Source: JAAZBV01 sp964499695
Lineage (GTDB): Bacteria; Desulfobacterota; DSM-4660; Desulfatiglandales; HGW-15
Direction: 5' to 3'
DNA length: 64,000 bases
NCBI GenBank assembly: GCA_964499695.1
Contig: CAZCMD010000001.1
Span: forward strand, 1-64,000
Shown: in pieces, positions 1 through 8,667 of the stretch
Layout: each line of letters begins with the position of its first letter
How positions within the stretch are numbered: position 1 is the first letter of the stretch
The notes under the pieces: generated by a model
Told to the model about the DNA's origin: nothing
The model's input: the letters and a program-made list of their open reading frames with translations, nothing else
Database searches by the model: none
Program-made: the position numbers and the translations under genes

Positions 1-75
1 TGGTAGGCGCGAAGGGATTTGAACCCATGACCCCTACCGTGTCGAGGTAGTGCTCTCCCCCTGAGCTACGCGCCT
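1..75 (-). tRNA. tRNA-Val (anticodon GAC) with C33 and a T-stem mismatch
   Basis: Read on the minus strand this folds into a full cloverleaf of 75 nt with CCA encoded at its 3' end. The acceptor stem AGGCGCG/CGCGCCT pairs perfectly, the D stem is GCTC/GAGC, the anticodon stem CTACC/GGTAG, and the loop TCGACAC places GAC at positions 34-36, which reads GUC/GUU valine codons. Two oddities are visible: position 33, almost always U, is C here, and the T stem ATGGG/CCCTT has a U50-U64 mismatch. The T loop TTCAAAT is normal. Overall shape and the variable region match bacterial tRNA-Val(GAC). It lies at the left edge, so any tRNA neighbours are outside the window. Confidence 0.93.
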
Positions 76-143
76 AAGGATTTGGGGATAATAAACAATC
101 CGGACTTAATATGTCAAGGGGATTTGTGGCCCTTAATTGATAT

Positions 144-172
144 TTGATATCTGCCTTTTAAACTGTTATATT
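144..172 (+). promoter_or_regulatory. sigma70-type promoter for the aldo/keto reductase
   Basis: TTGATA (144-149) and TATATT (167-172) are separated by exactly 17 bases. The predicted transcript start near 180 leaves a leader of about 50 nt before the ATG at 232. Read by eye only; the fit to consensus is good (TTGACA/TATAAT). Confidence 0.55.
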
Positions 173-231
173 GCACCCTATTTAAATCAAAAAAAGCACA
201 TCCTTAACTCATAAAATCTTTGGAGGTAATT

Positions 232-1596
232 ATGAAAGAGAATAGAAAAGAGGGCAGGGGCGGGGTATCCAGGCGTAGATTTATAGGAATAAGCGGTGCT
301 GCGATCGCTGGCGCATCAATAGCTCCTGTATCATTTGCTGCTGAAGCCAAAAAGGAGATAAAGATCAAACAGACCAGGGTCCTGGGCAGAACAGGATTTG
401 CCGCCTCTGATATCGGTATGGGATGCGCGTCACTTACGGAAGGAAACCTTATAAGATATGCCTATGACAAAGGGTTAAATTATTTTGATACAGCAGATAC
501 TTATGGGCGTGGCGCTTCGGAATCGGCTATAGGTAAGGCCATGCCATACATGGACAGGAAAAAGATTTTTGTGACAACCAAGCTTGATCTCAAGATGGAT
601 GATACAGAACAGGCCCTGATCGAACGGTTTCAGAAATGTCTTGGGAGGTTAAAAACAGATTATGTTGATGCCCTTCTTATTGCAGGCGCAACATCGGTTT
701 CCCAGGTGAAAAATGAGGCCTTCCATGCAGCAGTTAAAAAACTGAAGGTAGACGGCCGTTTAAAACATGCCGGTGTTGCCTGTCACGGGCCAAGGGGTGC
801 TGGCGAAGACTCAATGGAGAAGGTGATTGTAACTGCTGCTGAAGATGGCAGATTTGATATTGTGCTATTTGTTTATAACTTTCTTAAAAAGGAAGAGGGT
901 GAAAAAATCCTTGCTGCATGTAAAAAGTACAATATCGGTACAACAGCAATGAAGGTTGCCCCTGGCAAGTTAAAGGATGTGCCCGATTTTAACCCTGATA
1001 GCCCGACAGCAGAGCAGGAAGAGCTTCTCAAGATGATGAAGGGTTTTGGCATGGATGATAAAGCGGCCAAAAACCAGGTTAAAGCCATGATAGAAGGTGA
1101 CAAGGTTGCACGTGAACAGACAAAACCATTTATCGCAAAATATGGACTTAACACTGAAGATCAGCTCTGGGCAGCAAGCATTAAGTGGGTTCTACAGAAC
1201 AGTGACATGCACACCATATGCGTAAGCATGGCTGATTTTGACAAGGCAGATAAATCCATAGCCCTTTCAGGTGAAAAACCTACCCCCACACAGGTATCAC
1301 TACTTAATGATTTCAGTAATAAACTCGGCTGGTCATACTGCCGTCACGCATGTAACGAGTGTGCTGATTCATGTAAACATGCTGTGCCGGTGAGCACAAT
1401 AATGAGATATTCATTATACTATAAGCAGGGCTATGAGAAACTTGCTATGGAAAAATATGCAGCGCTGAAGAGCCGTAATGAAAGTAATGCAATGCCATGT
1501 GCCGGGTGTGATGCGCCATGTGAAGGTAAGTGCCCATATGGCGTTATGGTAAGGAATAATCTCCTGAACGTACATTCGATGCTTACGTTGGCGTAA
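232..1596 (+). CDS. Tat-exported aldo/keto reductase with C-terminal Fe-S cysteines
   Basis: A 454-residue aldo/keto reductase. The N-terminus carries a twin-arginine signal (SRRRFIG at residues 13-19, then a small-residue hydrophobic stretch ending near SFAAEA), so it should be exported folded to the periplasm. The AKR barrel follows, with the catalytic tetrad visible as D86, Y91, K117 and H185. The last 90 residues hold two cysteine clusters (HACNECADSCKH and CAGCDAPCEGKCPYG) typical of the Fe-S-containing AKR branch, suggesting an oxidoreductase fed by electron carriers; the substrate is unknown. The frame is open back to a TTG at 220, but GGAGG at 222-226 sits 5 bases before the ATG at 232, so that ATG is the start. 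Family assignment is firm, function is not. Confidence 0.9.
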   Translation: MKENRKEGRGGVSRRRFIGISGAAIAGASIAPVSFAAEAKKEIKIKQTRVLGRTGFAASDIGMGCASLTEGNLIRYAYDKGLNYFDTADTYGRGASESAIGKAMPYMDRKKIFVTTKLDLKMDDTEQALIERFQKCLGRLKTDYVDALLIAGATSVSQVKNEAFHAAVKKLKVDGRLKHAGVACHGPRGAGEDSMEKVIVTAAEDGRFDIVLFVYNFLKKEEGEKILAACKKYNIGTTAMKVAPGKLKDVPDFNPDSPTAEQEELLKMMKGFGMDDKAAKNQVKAMIEGDKVAREQTKPFIAKYGLNTEDQLWAASIKWVLQNSDMHTICVSMADFDKADKSIALSGEKPTPTQVSLLNDFSNKLGWSYCRHACNECADSCKHAVPVSTIMRYSLYYKQGYEKLAMEKYAALKSRNESNAMPCAGCDAPCEGKCPYGVMVRNNLLNVHSMLTLA

Positions 1597-1630
1597 TATA
1601 TATTGACGTAAATACGGAAAAGAAAATTTT

Positions 1631-1776
1631 CACCACGGAGGACACGGAGAACACGGAGAAAAGATTTTTATTTTATTATCAAAAAATAAATTTTAATTTT
1701 CTTGGCGATCTTTGCGTCTTTGCGGTTTAATTTATTCTGTCAGTTTAAGCTTATAAGGACACAGAGGCCACGGAGA
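1631..1776. repeat. Degenerate CACGGAG / CTTTGCG intergenic repeats
   Basis: The gap between two genes holds three copies of an (A)CACGGAG(A/G)A unit at 1632-1660, a CTTGGCGATCTTTGCGTCTT block at 1701-1720 continuing into TGCGG, and two more ACAGAG/CACGGAG units at 1760-1775. The AGG-rich units and the CTTTGCG units are roughly complementary in character (purine-rich versus pyrimidine-rich). The last unit contains GGAG (1772-1775), which lies 5 bases before the ATG of the next gene and so acts as its ribosome binding site. Similar sequence litter is known from many environmental deltaproteobacterial genomes; its function is unknown. Confidence 0.75.
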
Positions 1777-1780
1777 TTTT

Positions 1781-2605
1781 ATGAAAAAAGTTTTTTTAAT
1801 TTTACTGCTGATTTTTACCTTTTCAACAGCTCTTTATGGCGAGGATTTCCCGCAGATAAAGGGATGGACAGCCAATAAAGATGTCATCATCTACAGACCG
1901 GCTAATTTATGGAAATATATAGATGGTGCTGCTGACCAGTTTCTTAACTATGATTTTCAGATCCTTAAATTACGTGAATTCCGGAAGAATGATGTTATCG
2001 TTACAGTTGATATATACGATATGGGAACCCCAATTAATGCATTTGGTATCTATTCTAGCGAACGGCCTGATGACGCAAAGCTGATTAATATAGGAACAGA
2101 GGCAGTAGTAATCCCTCCATACAGCGCCCTGATGTTGAAAGACAGGTTTTATGTAAAGGTCATGATACAGCAGGGCGAATTGGGCCAGAAAGATGGTGAA
2201 GATATATTAAAGGATGTGGCAGCATCATTACCAGGGACAACTGAATTTCCTTCCGAAATAAAGATATTGCCCCAAAAGGATATGATCCCCGGAACTGTAA
2301 AATATGTAGCATCAGGATATATGGGGTTGAGTGAGATAAATAATGTTGTCTCTGCTGATTACAAGGCCCCGGATGAAAAGGAATACAGAGCGTTTGTAAT
2401 GGTTACGGGTGATAAAACAAAGGCTAATGTAACATGGAAGACCCTGGAAGAAAAATGGCAGGCTGAAACAGCGAAGGATATTAAAATATTATATCGTGAA
2501 GTGCCATATGAGGGGTTTATAGGTGTTATCATGACTGATGGTATGATAAAAGGAGTGTCCGGTGTGGAGGATAAGGCGAGGTTATTTAAGCTTTTACTGG
2601 AATGA
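1781..2605 (+). CDS. Exported DUF6599 family protein
   Basis: A 274-residue protein with a clear Sec signal peptide (KK, then a leucine/isoleucine-rich core, cleavage likely after ALYG near residue 20). The mature part has the features of DUF6599: an early IYRPANLWKYIDGAAD motif followed by alternating beta strands and a YDMG motif. The family is widespread in deltaproteobacteria and Bacteroidetes and has no assigned function; a periplasmic or lipoprotein-like role is likely from the signal. Its ribosome binding site is the GGAG inside the last copy of the upstream repeat. The stop codon overlaps the start of the following HAD gene (ATGA), so the two are translationally coupled. Confidence 0.75.
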   Translation: MKKVFLILLLIFTFSTALYGEDFPQIKGWTANKDVIIYRPANLWKYIDGAADQFLNYDFQILKLREFRKNDVIVTVDIYDMGTPINAFGIYSSERPDDAKLINIGTEAVVIPPYSALMLKDRFYVKVMIQQGELGQKDGEDILKDVAASLPGTTEFPSEIKILPQKDMIPGTVKYVASGYMGLSEINNVVSADYKAPDEKEYRAFVMVTGDKTKANVTWKTLEEKWQAETAKDIKILYREVPYEGFIGVIMTDGMIKGVSGVEDKARLFKLLLE

Positions 2606-3264
2606 TGAAATATAAAGCTGCAATATTTGATATGGACGGGCTCCTGCTTGACACAGAAAGGATCTTTCTTGATGCCTTTAAAAAAACCTGTGCAGAGCTT
2701 GATCATAAATTTGATATGTCCCTGTTTATCAGTATTATCGGGACAAACGCCGTTAAGACAAAGGATATACTTACAGAGGGATTTGGCAGGGGATATAACC
2801 ATGACAGGTTCAGGGAGGTATGGATCAGGAATGTTGAAGCATATCTTGCAACTAATTCCATACCAATAAAAGAGGGTGCAGTTAATCTGCTTGAAAAAAT
2901 CAGCTCTGTACCGATGCCTATGGCTATTGCTACATCAACCAGGTATCATGATGCTGTGAACACCCTTGAATCCACAGGCATTCTTGACTACTTCAGCTTT
3001 GTTATTGGCGGGGATCATGTGATAAATAGCAAACCTGACCCTGAAATCTACCTTAAGACATCAAATAAACTGGGATTGAATCCGGGTGAATGTGTTGTTT
3101 TTGAAGACTCGGAAAACGGCGTAAAGTCGGCCCATGCAGCAGGTATGGATGTTATTCAGGTCCCTGACCTTGTAACCCCCTCAGAAGAGATTAAGGCACT
3201 GGGGCACAGAATTTATCATTCCCTCAATATGGTTATAGGGGATTTTGAGACAATATTTATATAA
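2602..3264 (+). CDS. HAD-superfamily phosphatase (beta-phosphoglucomutase-like)
   Basis: A 220-residue haloacid dehalogenase-type hydrolase. All four motifs are visible: DMDG with the nucleophile D10 and acid D12, a Ser/Thr motif in ATSTR near residue 113, the lysine in SKPDPEIY, and the acidic motif EDSENG. An alpha-helical cap sits between motifs I and II, as in subclass IA (beta-phosphoglucomutase, phosphoglycolate phosphatase and relatives), so it probably dephosphorylates or isomerises a small sugar phosphate; the substrate cannot be read. ATG at 2602 overlaps the upstream stop; a second ATG follows at 2605. Its 3' end overlaps the convergent rnfB by 49 bases. Confidence 0.85.
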   Translation: MMKYKAAIFDMDGLLLDTERIFLDAFKKTCAELDHKFDMSLFISIIGTNAVKTKDILTEGFGRGYNHDRFREVWIRNVEAYLATNSIPIKEGAVNLLEKISSVPMPMAIATSTRYHDAVNTLESTGILDYFSFVIGGDHVINSKPDPEIYLKTSNKLGLNPGECVVFEDSENGVKSAHAAGMDVIQVPDLVTPSEEIKALGHRIYHSLNMVIGDFETIFI

Positions 3265-4082
3265 CTGTAAACCCTTCCCACAAACTTAATACACTTTGTG
3301 GGGCATTTTTCTTTTGCTTGTGATGCCTCTTCATATTTTGAAGCGTTGTAGGCGCTGTAATCAGACCTTGAAAGACTACCTTCAACTATAAATATATCAG
3401 AGACTTTTGAGCATGCCTTGCAGCCAATACAGGCCTTTTCACACACCTCCTTTGATTCCTTGCCTGAATCTTTGTTGGAGCATGCTACCGCAGGTATGCT
3501 CTCTTCATTAAACGGAATGACTTTAATAATCCCCCTGGGGCATACGCGTACGCATGCACCGCATCCGATACATTTATTGTAATCTACTGTAGCAAGGCCA
3601 TCGACCACATGTATTGCATCATATTTACATGCCTGTACACAGTCTCCAAACCCGAGGCAACCGTATGTGCAGCCCTGCAACCCAGCAACCTGACTGGCAC
3701 TGATGCAGGTTTTTTCACCGTGGTAATCATTACGCAGGAGGCGTTCATTAAGGTTTGATCCGCAGTGAACCATGGCATAGGATTTTACCATCTGACCGGA
3801 ATCAACACCCATAATGTGCGCCACTGCCAGAGCGCATCCTTCACCACCCACTGTGCATTTATTTACAGGGGCCTTATCAATAACAATAGCGGTTGCATAA
3901 TCGCTGCACCCCACATAACCGCACCCTCCACAGTTGGCTCCAGGGAGTGCCCCAAGGACTTCCTCTATCTTTGGGTCCACTTCAACCTTGAATTTTATAT
4001 TGGCCCATCCAAGTATCAAGCAAACTATTACTGCAAGAATAAACAGAGTACATGCAGCAATGGAGACTGTAATCAGCGTCAA
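3216..4082 (-). CDS. rnfB: Rnf complex ferredoxin subunit RnfB
   Basis: RnfB, the multi-cluster Fe-S subunit that takes electrons from ferredoxin in the Rnf ion-pumping ferredoxin:NAD+ oxidoreductase. The 288-residue chain starts with one membrane helix (residues 5-25), then a Fe-S domain with GANCGGCGYVGC, then CTYGCLGFGDCVQACK and CIGCGACVRVCPRG ferredoxin motifs, and a third cysteine group (CEKACIGCKAC) near the C-terminus. Translation begins at TTG, in a TTGA overlap with the rnfA stop, which argues for tight coupling. It is the last gene of the rnf operon and its 3' end overlaps the convergent HAD gene. A role is firm; the coupling ion (Na+ or H+) cannot be told. Confidence 0.94.
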   Translation of the reverse strand: MTLITVSIAACTLFILAVIVCLILGWANIKFKVEVDPKIEEVLGALPGANCGGCGYVGCSDYATAIVIDKAPVNKCTVGGEGCALAVAHIMGVDSGQMVKSYAMVHCGSNLNERLLRNDYHGEKTCISASQVAGLQGCTYGCLGFGDCVQACKYDAIHVVDGLATVDYNKCIGCGACVRVCPRGIIKVIPFNEESIPAVACSNKDSGKESKEVCEKACIGCKACSKVSDIFIVEGSLSRSDYSAYNASKYEEASQAKEKCPTKCIKFVGRVYSYINIVSKSPITILRE

Positions 4083-4897
4083 TTTTTTATACCCCTGTCC
4101 ATATCTATTCTGTAAAGATCGGGCCTTTCGGCTAATGTTGAAACCATGTATCTGTTTTTATCCGATTTAATCAATTGCGTTGAAGCGCTATTTTCTATGA
4201 CAGGCATAATGGCCTTCCTGATTCCGGAATCCATGCCTGTAAAACCCATAAAGGCAATTGCCAGTATGCCTGCTGTTACAAGTGTTATGCCCGCGCCCTG
4301 GAACGGTTTGGGGATATCGCTGAGTTGCAGCTCTTCCCTGATCCCGGCCATTATGGATATGGCAATTGTAAAACCTACACCTCCAAATGTCGCCAGTGTG
4401 ACAGATCTCCCCATGTCCCAGATATCATCTGGGTTATCAACACCCACAATGTGACTCATTATTGTGAGACACGCAAACAGGATTGCGCAATTTGTGGTGA
4501 TCAGGGGGAGAAACACCCCGAATGAACTGTATAAGAGAGGAAAGAATTTTTTCAGATACATCTCAACAAACTGGACCGCACCGGCTATTGCGAAGATATA
4601 AATGGTATAGCTCAGTATGGTAAGATCAATGGCTTTTGCCTGTGCTTCGGGCATGAACAGACCGGCAATAAATGCAGAGAGAGGAGCGCCCGGCATCAAT
4701 ACCAACCTTGTGATTGTCCAGCAGATAACTGAGGCAATGGTCATTACAAATGTAACAGCGCATCCCATGCCAAAGGCCATGCTCACATTTTTAGATACAC
4801 CTATAAAGGGACACTGACCAACAAAATAATAGAGCACAAAATTGTTAATGAGGGCCGCAGTCAGTGCGATCATTAATATGTCAAAAAGATATGTCAT
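4079..4897 (-). CDS. rnfA: Rnf complex membrane subunit RnfA, C-terminally extended
   Basis: RnfA is one of the two mirror-symmetric integral membrane subunits that bind a 2Fe-2S cluster in the Rnf pump. The family hallmarks NNFVLYYFVGQCPFIGVSK and the later TTNCAILFA are present, with six predicted membrane spans. At 272 residues it is well above the usual 190-200: there is a short insertion around residues 68-85 and about 50 extra hydrophilic residues after the last helix (ending RPDLYRIDMDRGIKN). The gene lies 43 bases after rnfE and overlaps rnfB by four bases. Family assignment is secure; the extension is unexplained. Confidence 0.94.
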   Translation of the reverse strand: MTYLFDILMIALTAALINNFVLYYFVGQCPFIGVSKNVSMAFGMGCAVTFVMTIASVICWTITRLVLMPGAPLSAFIAGLFMPEAQAKAIDLTILSYTIYIFAIAGAVQFVEMYLKKFFPLLYSSFGVFLPLITTNCAILFACLTIMSHIVGVDNPDDIWDMGRSVTLATFGGVGFTIAISIMAGIREELQLSDIPKPFQGAGITLVTAGILAIAFMGFTGMDSGIRKAIMPVIENSASTQLIKSDKNRYMVSTLAERPDLYRIDMDRGIKN

Positions 4898-4940
4898 TTA
4901 AACACCTGTCTGTAATAATATTTTAATATCTTTTCATTTT

Positions 4941-5552
4941 TTATTTACCGGATCTTTTCATATCTATCCAGTTAACAAGCCCCAGCATAAGGCCCAGTGT
5001 AATAAAGGCGCCAGGGGGCAAAACCATGATTACCCAGTCAGGCCATGAGGCCGGCAATATTTGTATGCCGAACAGCCCGCCGGTACCAAGGATTTCCCTT
5101 ATTGCAGCGATGCTTATAAGCGCAAGGCCGTATCCAATGGACTGTCCTATTGCATCGGATGCAGCAATAAAAACCGACTGCTTGGATGCACAGACCTCGC
5201 ATCGTGCAATTATGATGCAGTTTACAATAATAAGCGGTATGTATGGCCCAAGCGTTTTACTCATCTGAAAAAAATAGGCCGCAAGAAACCGGTCTGCTAT
5301 CGTTACAAAAACCGCGATTGTAAGGGTAAAAACCAGTATGCGCAGGTGAGGTTTAAGAAGGTTTCTTATCAGGCTTATGACCACATTTGCGCATAAAAGC
5401 ACAAAGGCCACAGAGCAGGCCATGGTGATGGCCTGTTTTAGACCGTTTGTTACAGCAAGTGTAGGGCATAGCCCGAGCAATTGCCTGTAAACAGGATTTT
5501 CAGGGAGTATCCCGTTTATGAATCTCTCAATGGCAGTGGGTTGATCGGCCAT
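4941..5552 (-). CDS. rnfE: Rnf complex membrane subunit RnfE
   Basis: A 203-residue integral membrane protein, normal length for RnfE. It shows NPVYRQLLGLCPTLAVTNGL near the N-terminus and the NCIIIARCEVCAS motif, the cysteine pair thought to ligate a membrane 2Fe-2S cluster with RnfA. Six membrane helices can be read. Start and upstream stop overlap by one base (TAATG), so translation is coupled to rnfG. Part of the rnfCDGEAB operon, joining electron transfer from ferredoxin to NAD+ with ion transport across the cytoplasmic membrane. Confidence 0.95.
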   Translation of the reverse strand: MADQPTAIERFINGILPENPVYRQLLGLCPTLAVTNGLKQAITMACSVAFVLLCANVVISLIRNLLKPHLRILVFTLTIAVFVTIADRFLAAYFFQMSKTLGPYIPLIIVNCIIIARCEVCASKQSVFIAASDAIGQSIGYGLALISIAAIREILGTGGLFGIQILPASWPDWVIMVLPPGAFITLGLMLGLVNWIDMKRSGK

Positions 5553-6202
5553 TATTTGTTCTCCACATTATATGATTCAGGTATAAGAGCTATCTCTTTT
5601 TTAACGCTCGCTATGGTGCTGTTGATTATATCTGTAACGCTCCTTGATGAAATCGTTGCGCCTGAAATGGCGTCAATCTCATTTTTATTAACAGATTTAC
5701 CTTTGATAACAACAAGCGGACTATCAGAGGATTTGCCTTTAAACTGACTCCTCCAGTCATCTTCGATTATTTTATTCCCCAGGCCGGGAGTCTCTTTCTG
5801 GTCGAGTATAAAAAGGCCCGTGATCTTTTCTCCTGTTGCATCAAGCCCTAATAATACCTCAATTTTATCAGCATATCCCTGTCCAGAAGCCTTGATAACA
5901 TGGCCTGCCACCTCATTTGCATCATTAAAGGCATCATAGGTAATATATGACTTTATAATGCCATTCTTTTCTGTCCTGATGGTTCTCTGTTTGATTGTAA
6001 AAGATCTGTTATCTTCACTTAATCCGGTATCAGATTCACCTGTTATAAGCACCGGTATCTTTTCCATTGTCTCTTTTCTCTTGTTTTCATCTATTATAGG
6101 CGACAGTTTGATATTAACCGCTGCAAGCGTAACACTGAAAACTACCGAGAGAACTATAATAAGCCATCCCTGCATCAGGGAGCTGTTTTTAAATGATCCC
6201 AT
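5552..6202 (-). CDS. rnfG: Rnf complex flavoprotein subunit RnfG
   Basis: RnfG carries a covalently bound FMN on the outer face of the membrane. The protein has one N-terminal membrane anchor (about residues 10-30) and, near the C-terminus, the flavinylation motif SGATISS whose threonine receives FMN through ApbE. The open frame extends five codons upstream to an ATG at 6217 inside rnfD, but GGGGG at 6210-6214 sits properly before the ATG at 6202, one base after the rnfD stop, so 6202 is the better start (216 residues). No apbE flavinyltransferase gene is present in the window. Confidence 0.93.
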   Translation of the reverse strand: MGSFKNSSLMQGWLIIVLSVVFSVTLAAVNIKLSPIIDENKRKETMEKIPVLITGESDTGLSEDNRSFTIKQRTIRTEKNGIIKSYITYDAFNDANEVAGHVIKASGQGYADKIEVLLGLDATGEKITGLFILDQKETPGLGNKIIEDDWRSQFKGKSSDSPLVVIKGKSVNKNEIDAISGATISSRSVTDIINSTIASVKKEIALIPESYNVENK

Positions 6203-6203
6203 A

Positions 6204-7193
6204 TTATTTACCCCCAAATGGTTTAGGTATGAACCACCTGTTAATCAGGGGGGTAACCGCGTTCATCAAAAGGACTGCAAACATGAAACACTCCGGATAT
6301 CCGCTGTACATCCTCATGACCATTGTTAAAAAACCCAGGCCAATACCGAAACAGAGCTTGCCTTTAAATGTTAGTGGTGAAGTAACGGGGTCTGTGGCTA
6401 TAAAAAAGGCCCCGAACATGGTAGCTCCGCCAAAGAGATGATGAAATAAAAATAGACCGCTATGCCCGCCAGAGAGATCGACTATCCCGGCAATTATTGC
6501 TATTGTCACTATTATGCTTGCCGGTATCTCCCATGAGGCAGCCTTTCTGTATATTAGATACAGGCCCCCGATAAGTGAAGCAACAACACTTGTTTCTCCA
6601 AGTGAACCCGGGGTATTTCCCCAGAACATATTTGATAATGCAGTATGAACGCCACTGTATTTAAGGGCTGATAGAGGTGTTGCCCCTGATACGGCATCTG
6701 CTACACCTGAAATATTGGAATATGCATCTGACCCGAGTATGCTTGTAAATGCTATAATAACAAATGCCCTGCCAACCATTGCAGGGTTAAAGATATTCAT
6801 CCCCAGGCCGCCATAGATAATCTTTCCCAGCCCTATAGCTGCAAATCCCGCTATCACACCTACAAACCAGGGCATGGATGGTGGAAGGGAAAAGGCCAGG
6901 ACAATTCCGGTAACAGTCGCTGAAAAATCATTAATGGTTATTGACTTTCCCCTCATCCTTATAAAAATCACCTCTGCAGCAATGCACGAAAGGGTACATA
7001 TAACTACCTGTTTTACAGCATATAATCTGAATAGATAAACAGATGCCACCATGACCGGGACCAGGGCAATAATAACATCTATCATTATCCTTCTGGTGCC
7101 TGCACCCTTATCCAGTATATGAGGTGATGTGGTTACATGGATAACAGGCTCTGCTTTTCCTGTAATGTCTGTTGATTTATTTATATCCTGCAT
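6204..7193 (-). CDS. rnfD: Rnf complex flavoprotein membrane subunit RnfD
   Basis: RnfD is the large polytopic subunit with a covalent FMN. The 329-residue protein has a short cytoplasmic N-terminus containing the family motif TSPHI, about nine membrane helices, and the flavinylation motif SGATPLS (threonine near residue 173). GLGMNIFNPAMVGRAF and FFIATDPVTSPLT are typical NqrB/RnfD signatures. Length is normal. The start lies three bases after the rnfC stop and the gene runs directly into rnfG. Confidence 0.95.
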   Translation of the reverse strand: MQDINKSTDITGKAEPVIHVTTSPHILDKGAGTRRIMIDVIIALVPVMVASVYLFRLYAVKQVVICTLSCIAAEVIFIRMRGKSITINDFSATVTGIVLAFSLPPSMPWFVGVIAGFAAIGLGKIIYGGLGMNIFNPAMVGRAFVIIAFTSILGSDAYSNISGVADAVSGATPLSALKYSGVHTALSNMFWGNTPGSLGETSVVASLIGGLYLIYRKAASWEIPASIIVTIAIIAGIVDLSGGHSGLFLFHHLFGGATMFGAFFIATDPVTSPLTFKGKLCFGIGLGFLTMVMRMYSGYPECFMFAVLLMNAVTPLINRWFIPKPFGGK

Positions 7194-7196
7194 AAC

Positions 7197-8576
7197 TCAA
7201 TTACCTTTATTGCCTGCCTGTTGATTAGCCACAAGTCTTTTCCCTGACCTTATCAACTGCACCAGATTAATCTTTGCAGGGCATACATAAGCACAGCACC
7301 CGCATTCAAAACATGCACTAATATTGTATTTCAATGCAACATCCGGGTTATTATATCTTGCAGCCAGGGCAAGCTTTGTTGGAACAAGGTTCATTGGGCA
7401 TGCGTCAACGCATCTTCCGCACCTGATGCATGACGTTTCTTTGCCTTCGCTGATCTCCTCCTTTGAAAGGACAATTATGCCTGTATTCCCCTTTATAACC
7501 GGGGTTGTAAGATCAGAGAAGGCGAACCCCATCATCGGGCCTCCTGCCACAATTCTGCATGCATCATCATTTAACCCGCCGCAATATGCGATTATCTCCC
7601 CAATTGAAATGCCTATGGGAATGAAGAGATTTTTCGGGGTATTAATACCTTTACCTGAAACACTTAATACCCTGTGTGTCAACGGCCTTCCCTTAAATAT
7701 TGCCATTGCTGTGGCTGCAAGGGTCCCGGTGTTACTTACATTTACACCAATATCCCCCGGGAGTCCGCCAATGGGAACCTCAAGCCCGAGTACCGATTTT
7801 ATAAGCTGTTTTTCACCGCCCTGTGGGTATTTAGTTTTAAGAACCGCTACCTTAATTGTCGTGCCCTGGCTTGCCTGCCTGAGTCTCTGGATTGCTTCAG
7901 GTTTATTATCTTCTATGCATATAATAGTCTGTCCGGCGGATAGTGCATGGGCCGCTATCAGGGCGCCGGCGACAATTGGATGAGGCGCCTCTATCATAAG
8001 ACGATAGTCACTGGTAAGATATGGTTCGCACTCGCATCCGTTTATGAGGAGTGTATGTATTTTCTTCTTATCATTTGGGGCAAGTTTTACATGGGCAGGA
8101 AATGCCGCGCCCCCAAGGCCAACAATCCCTGAATCTTTGATTACTTTTGAGATATGCTGAGGATCATAGGAGGATATACTGTTAAGCGGCCAGTCATCTG
8201 ATGTCAGCTCATCCCATAATAAACCGGGATCAACCTGTTCACCTTCACTTTTAATAACAACTGCCGGCAGACGTCTGCCGTTCACCATGGTCACATTTCT
8301 GTTATTTTTAACGATTCCTGAAACCGGAGAATGAATTGAGGCCGAAATAAATGCCTCTCCTGCGGCAATCATCTCACCGAATTTTACTTCCTGCTTTGGT
8401 TCGACAATCTGTTTAGCCGGCGCCCCTACATGCTGAAGCAATGGGAGTGTGACTGTCTCGATATTTTTTACAACCTCTATCTTTGATTCCCTGGAGAGTG
8501 TCTTGTTTTCAGGTGGATGAATCCCGTGCCTGAAACCCCCTTTCCCGGAGGATCCCTTTAAATAGGAAAGACTCAT
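7197..8576 (-). CDS. rnfC: Rnf complex NADH-binding subunit RnfC
   Basis: RnfC is the peripheral subunit that reacts with NAD(H) through FMN. The 459-residue chain opens with FRHGIHPPENK, typical of the RnfC barrel-sandwich N-terminus, then the NAD/FMN-binding region including GLGGAAFPAHVKL, a SLBB-like stretch, and two ferredoxin motifs near the C-terminus (CIRCGRCVDACP and CFECGCCAYVCP). The long charged C-terminal tail of enterobacterial RnfC is absent. It is the first gene of the operon in the canonical order C-D-G-E-A-B; no multihaem cytochrome gene of the kind found before rnf in some methanogens and sulfate reducers is seen here. Confidence 0.95.
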   Translation of the reverse strand: MSLSYLKGSSGKGGFRHGIHPPENKTLSRESKIEVVKNIETVTLPLLQHVGAPAKQIVEPKQEVKFGEMIAAGEAFISASIHSPVSGIVKNNRNVTMVNGRRLPAVVIKSEGEQVDPGLLWDELTSDDWPLNSISSYDPQHISKVIKDSGIVGLGGAAFPAHVKLAPNDKKKIHTLLINGCECEPYLTSDYRLMIEAPHPIVAGALIAAHALSAGQTIICIEDNKPEAIQRLRQASQGTTIKVAVLKTKYPQGGEKQLIKSVLGLEVPIGGLPGDIGVNVSNTGTLAATAMAIFKGRPLTHRVLSVSGKGINTPKNLFIPIGISIGEIIAYCGGLNDDACRIVAGGPMMGFAFSDLTTPVIKGNTGIIVLSKEEISEGKETSCIRCGRCVDACPMNLVPTKLALAARYNNPDVALKYNISACFECGCCAYVCPAKINLVQLIRSGKRLVANQQAGNKGN

Positions 8577-8667
8577 TATTCAATCCTTTTACCAGTAGAG
8601 TACCCGCGATTCTGATCAAATGAAGATAATTTTTTGCTGCGCTTAATTTAACTTGGATTTAATCGGA

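Noticed and set aside
2071..2080. GACGCAAAG string as part of a c-di-GMP riboswitch
   Set aside because: It lies in the middle of the DUF6599 coding sequence and has no surrounding GEMM stem structure.
3216..3264. rnfB stop placed too far, overlapping the HAD gene
   Set aside because: A 49-base convergent overlap is tolerable, both proteins keep a complete family C-terminus, and there is no earlier in-frame stop for rnfB.
7324..7983. 219-residue frame opposite rnfC
   Set aside because: It lies wholly within a well-supported gene, and its residues are a shadow of rnfC codon use; no ribosome binding site.
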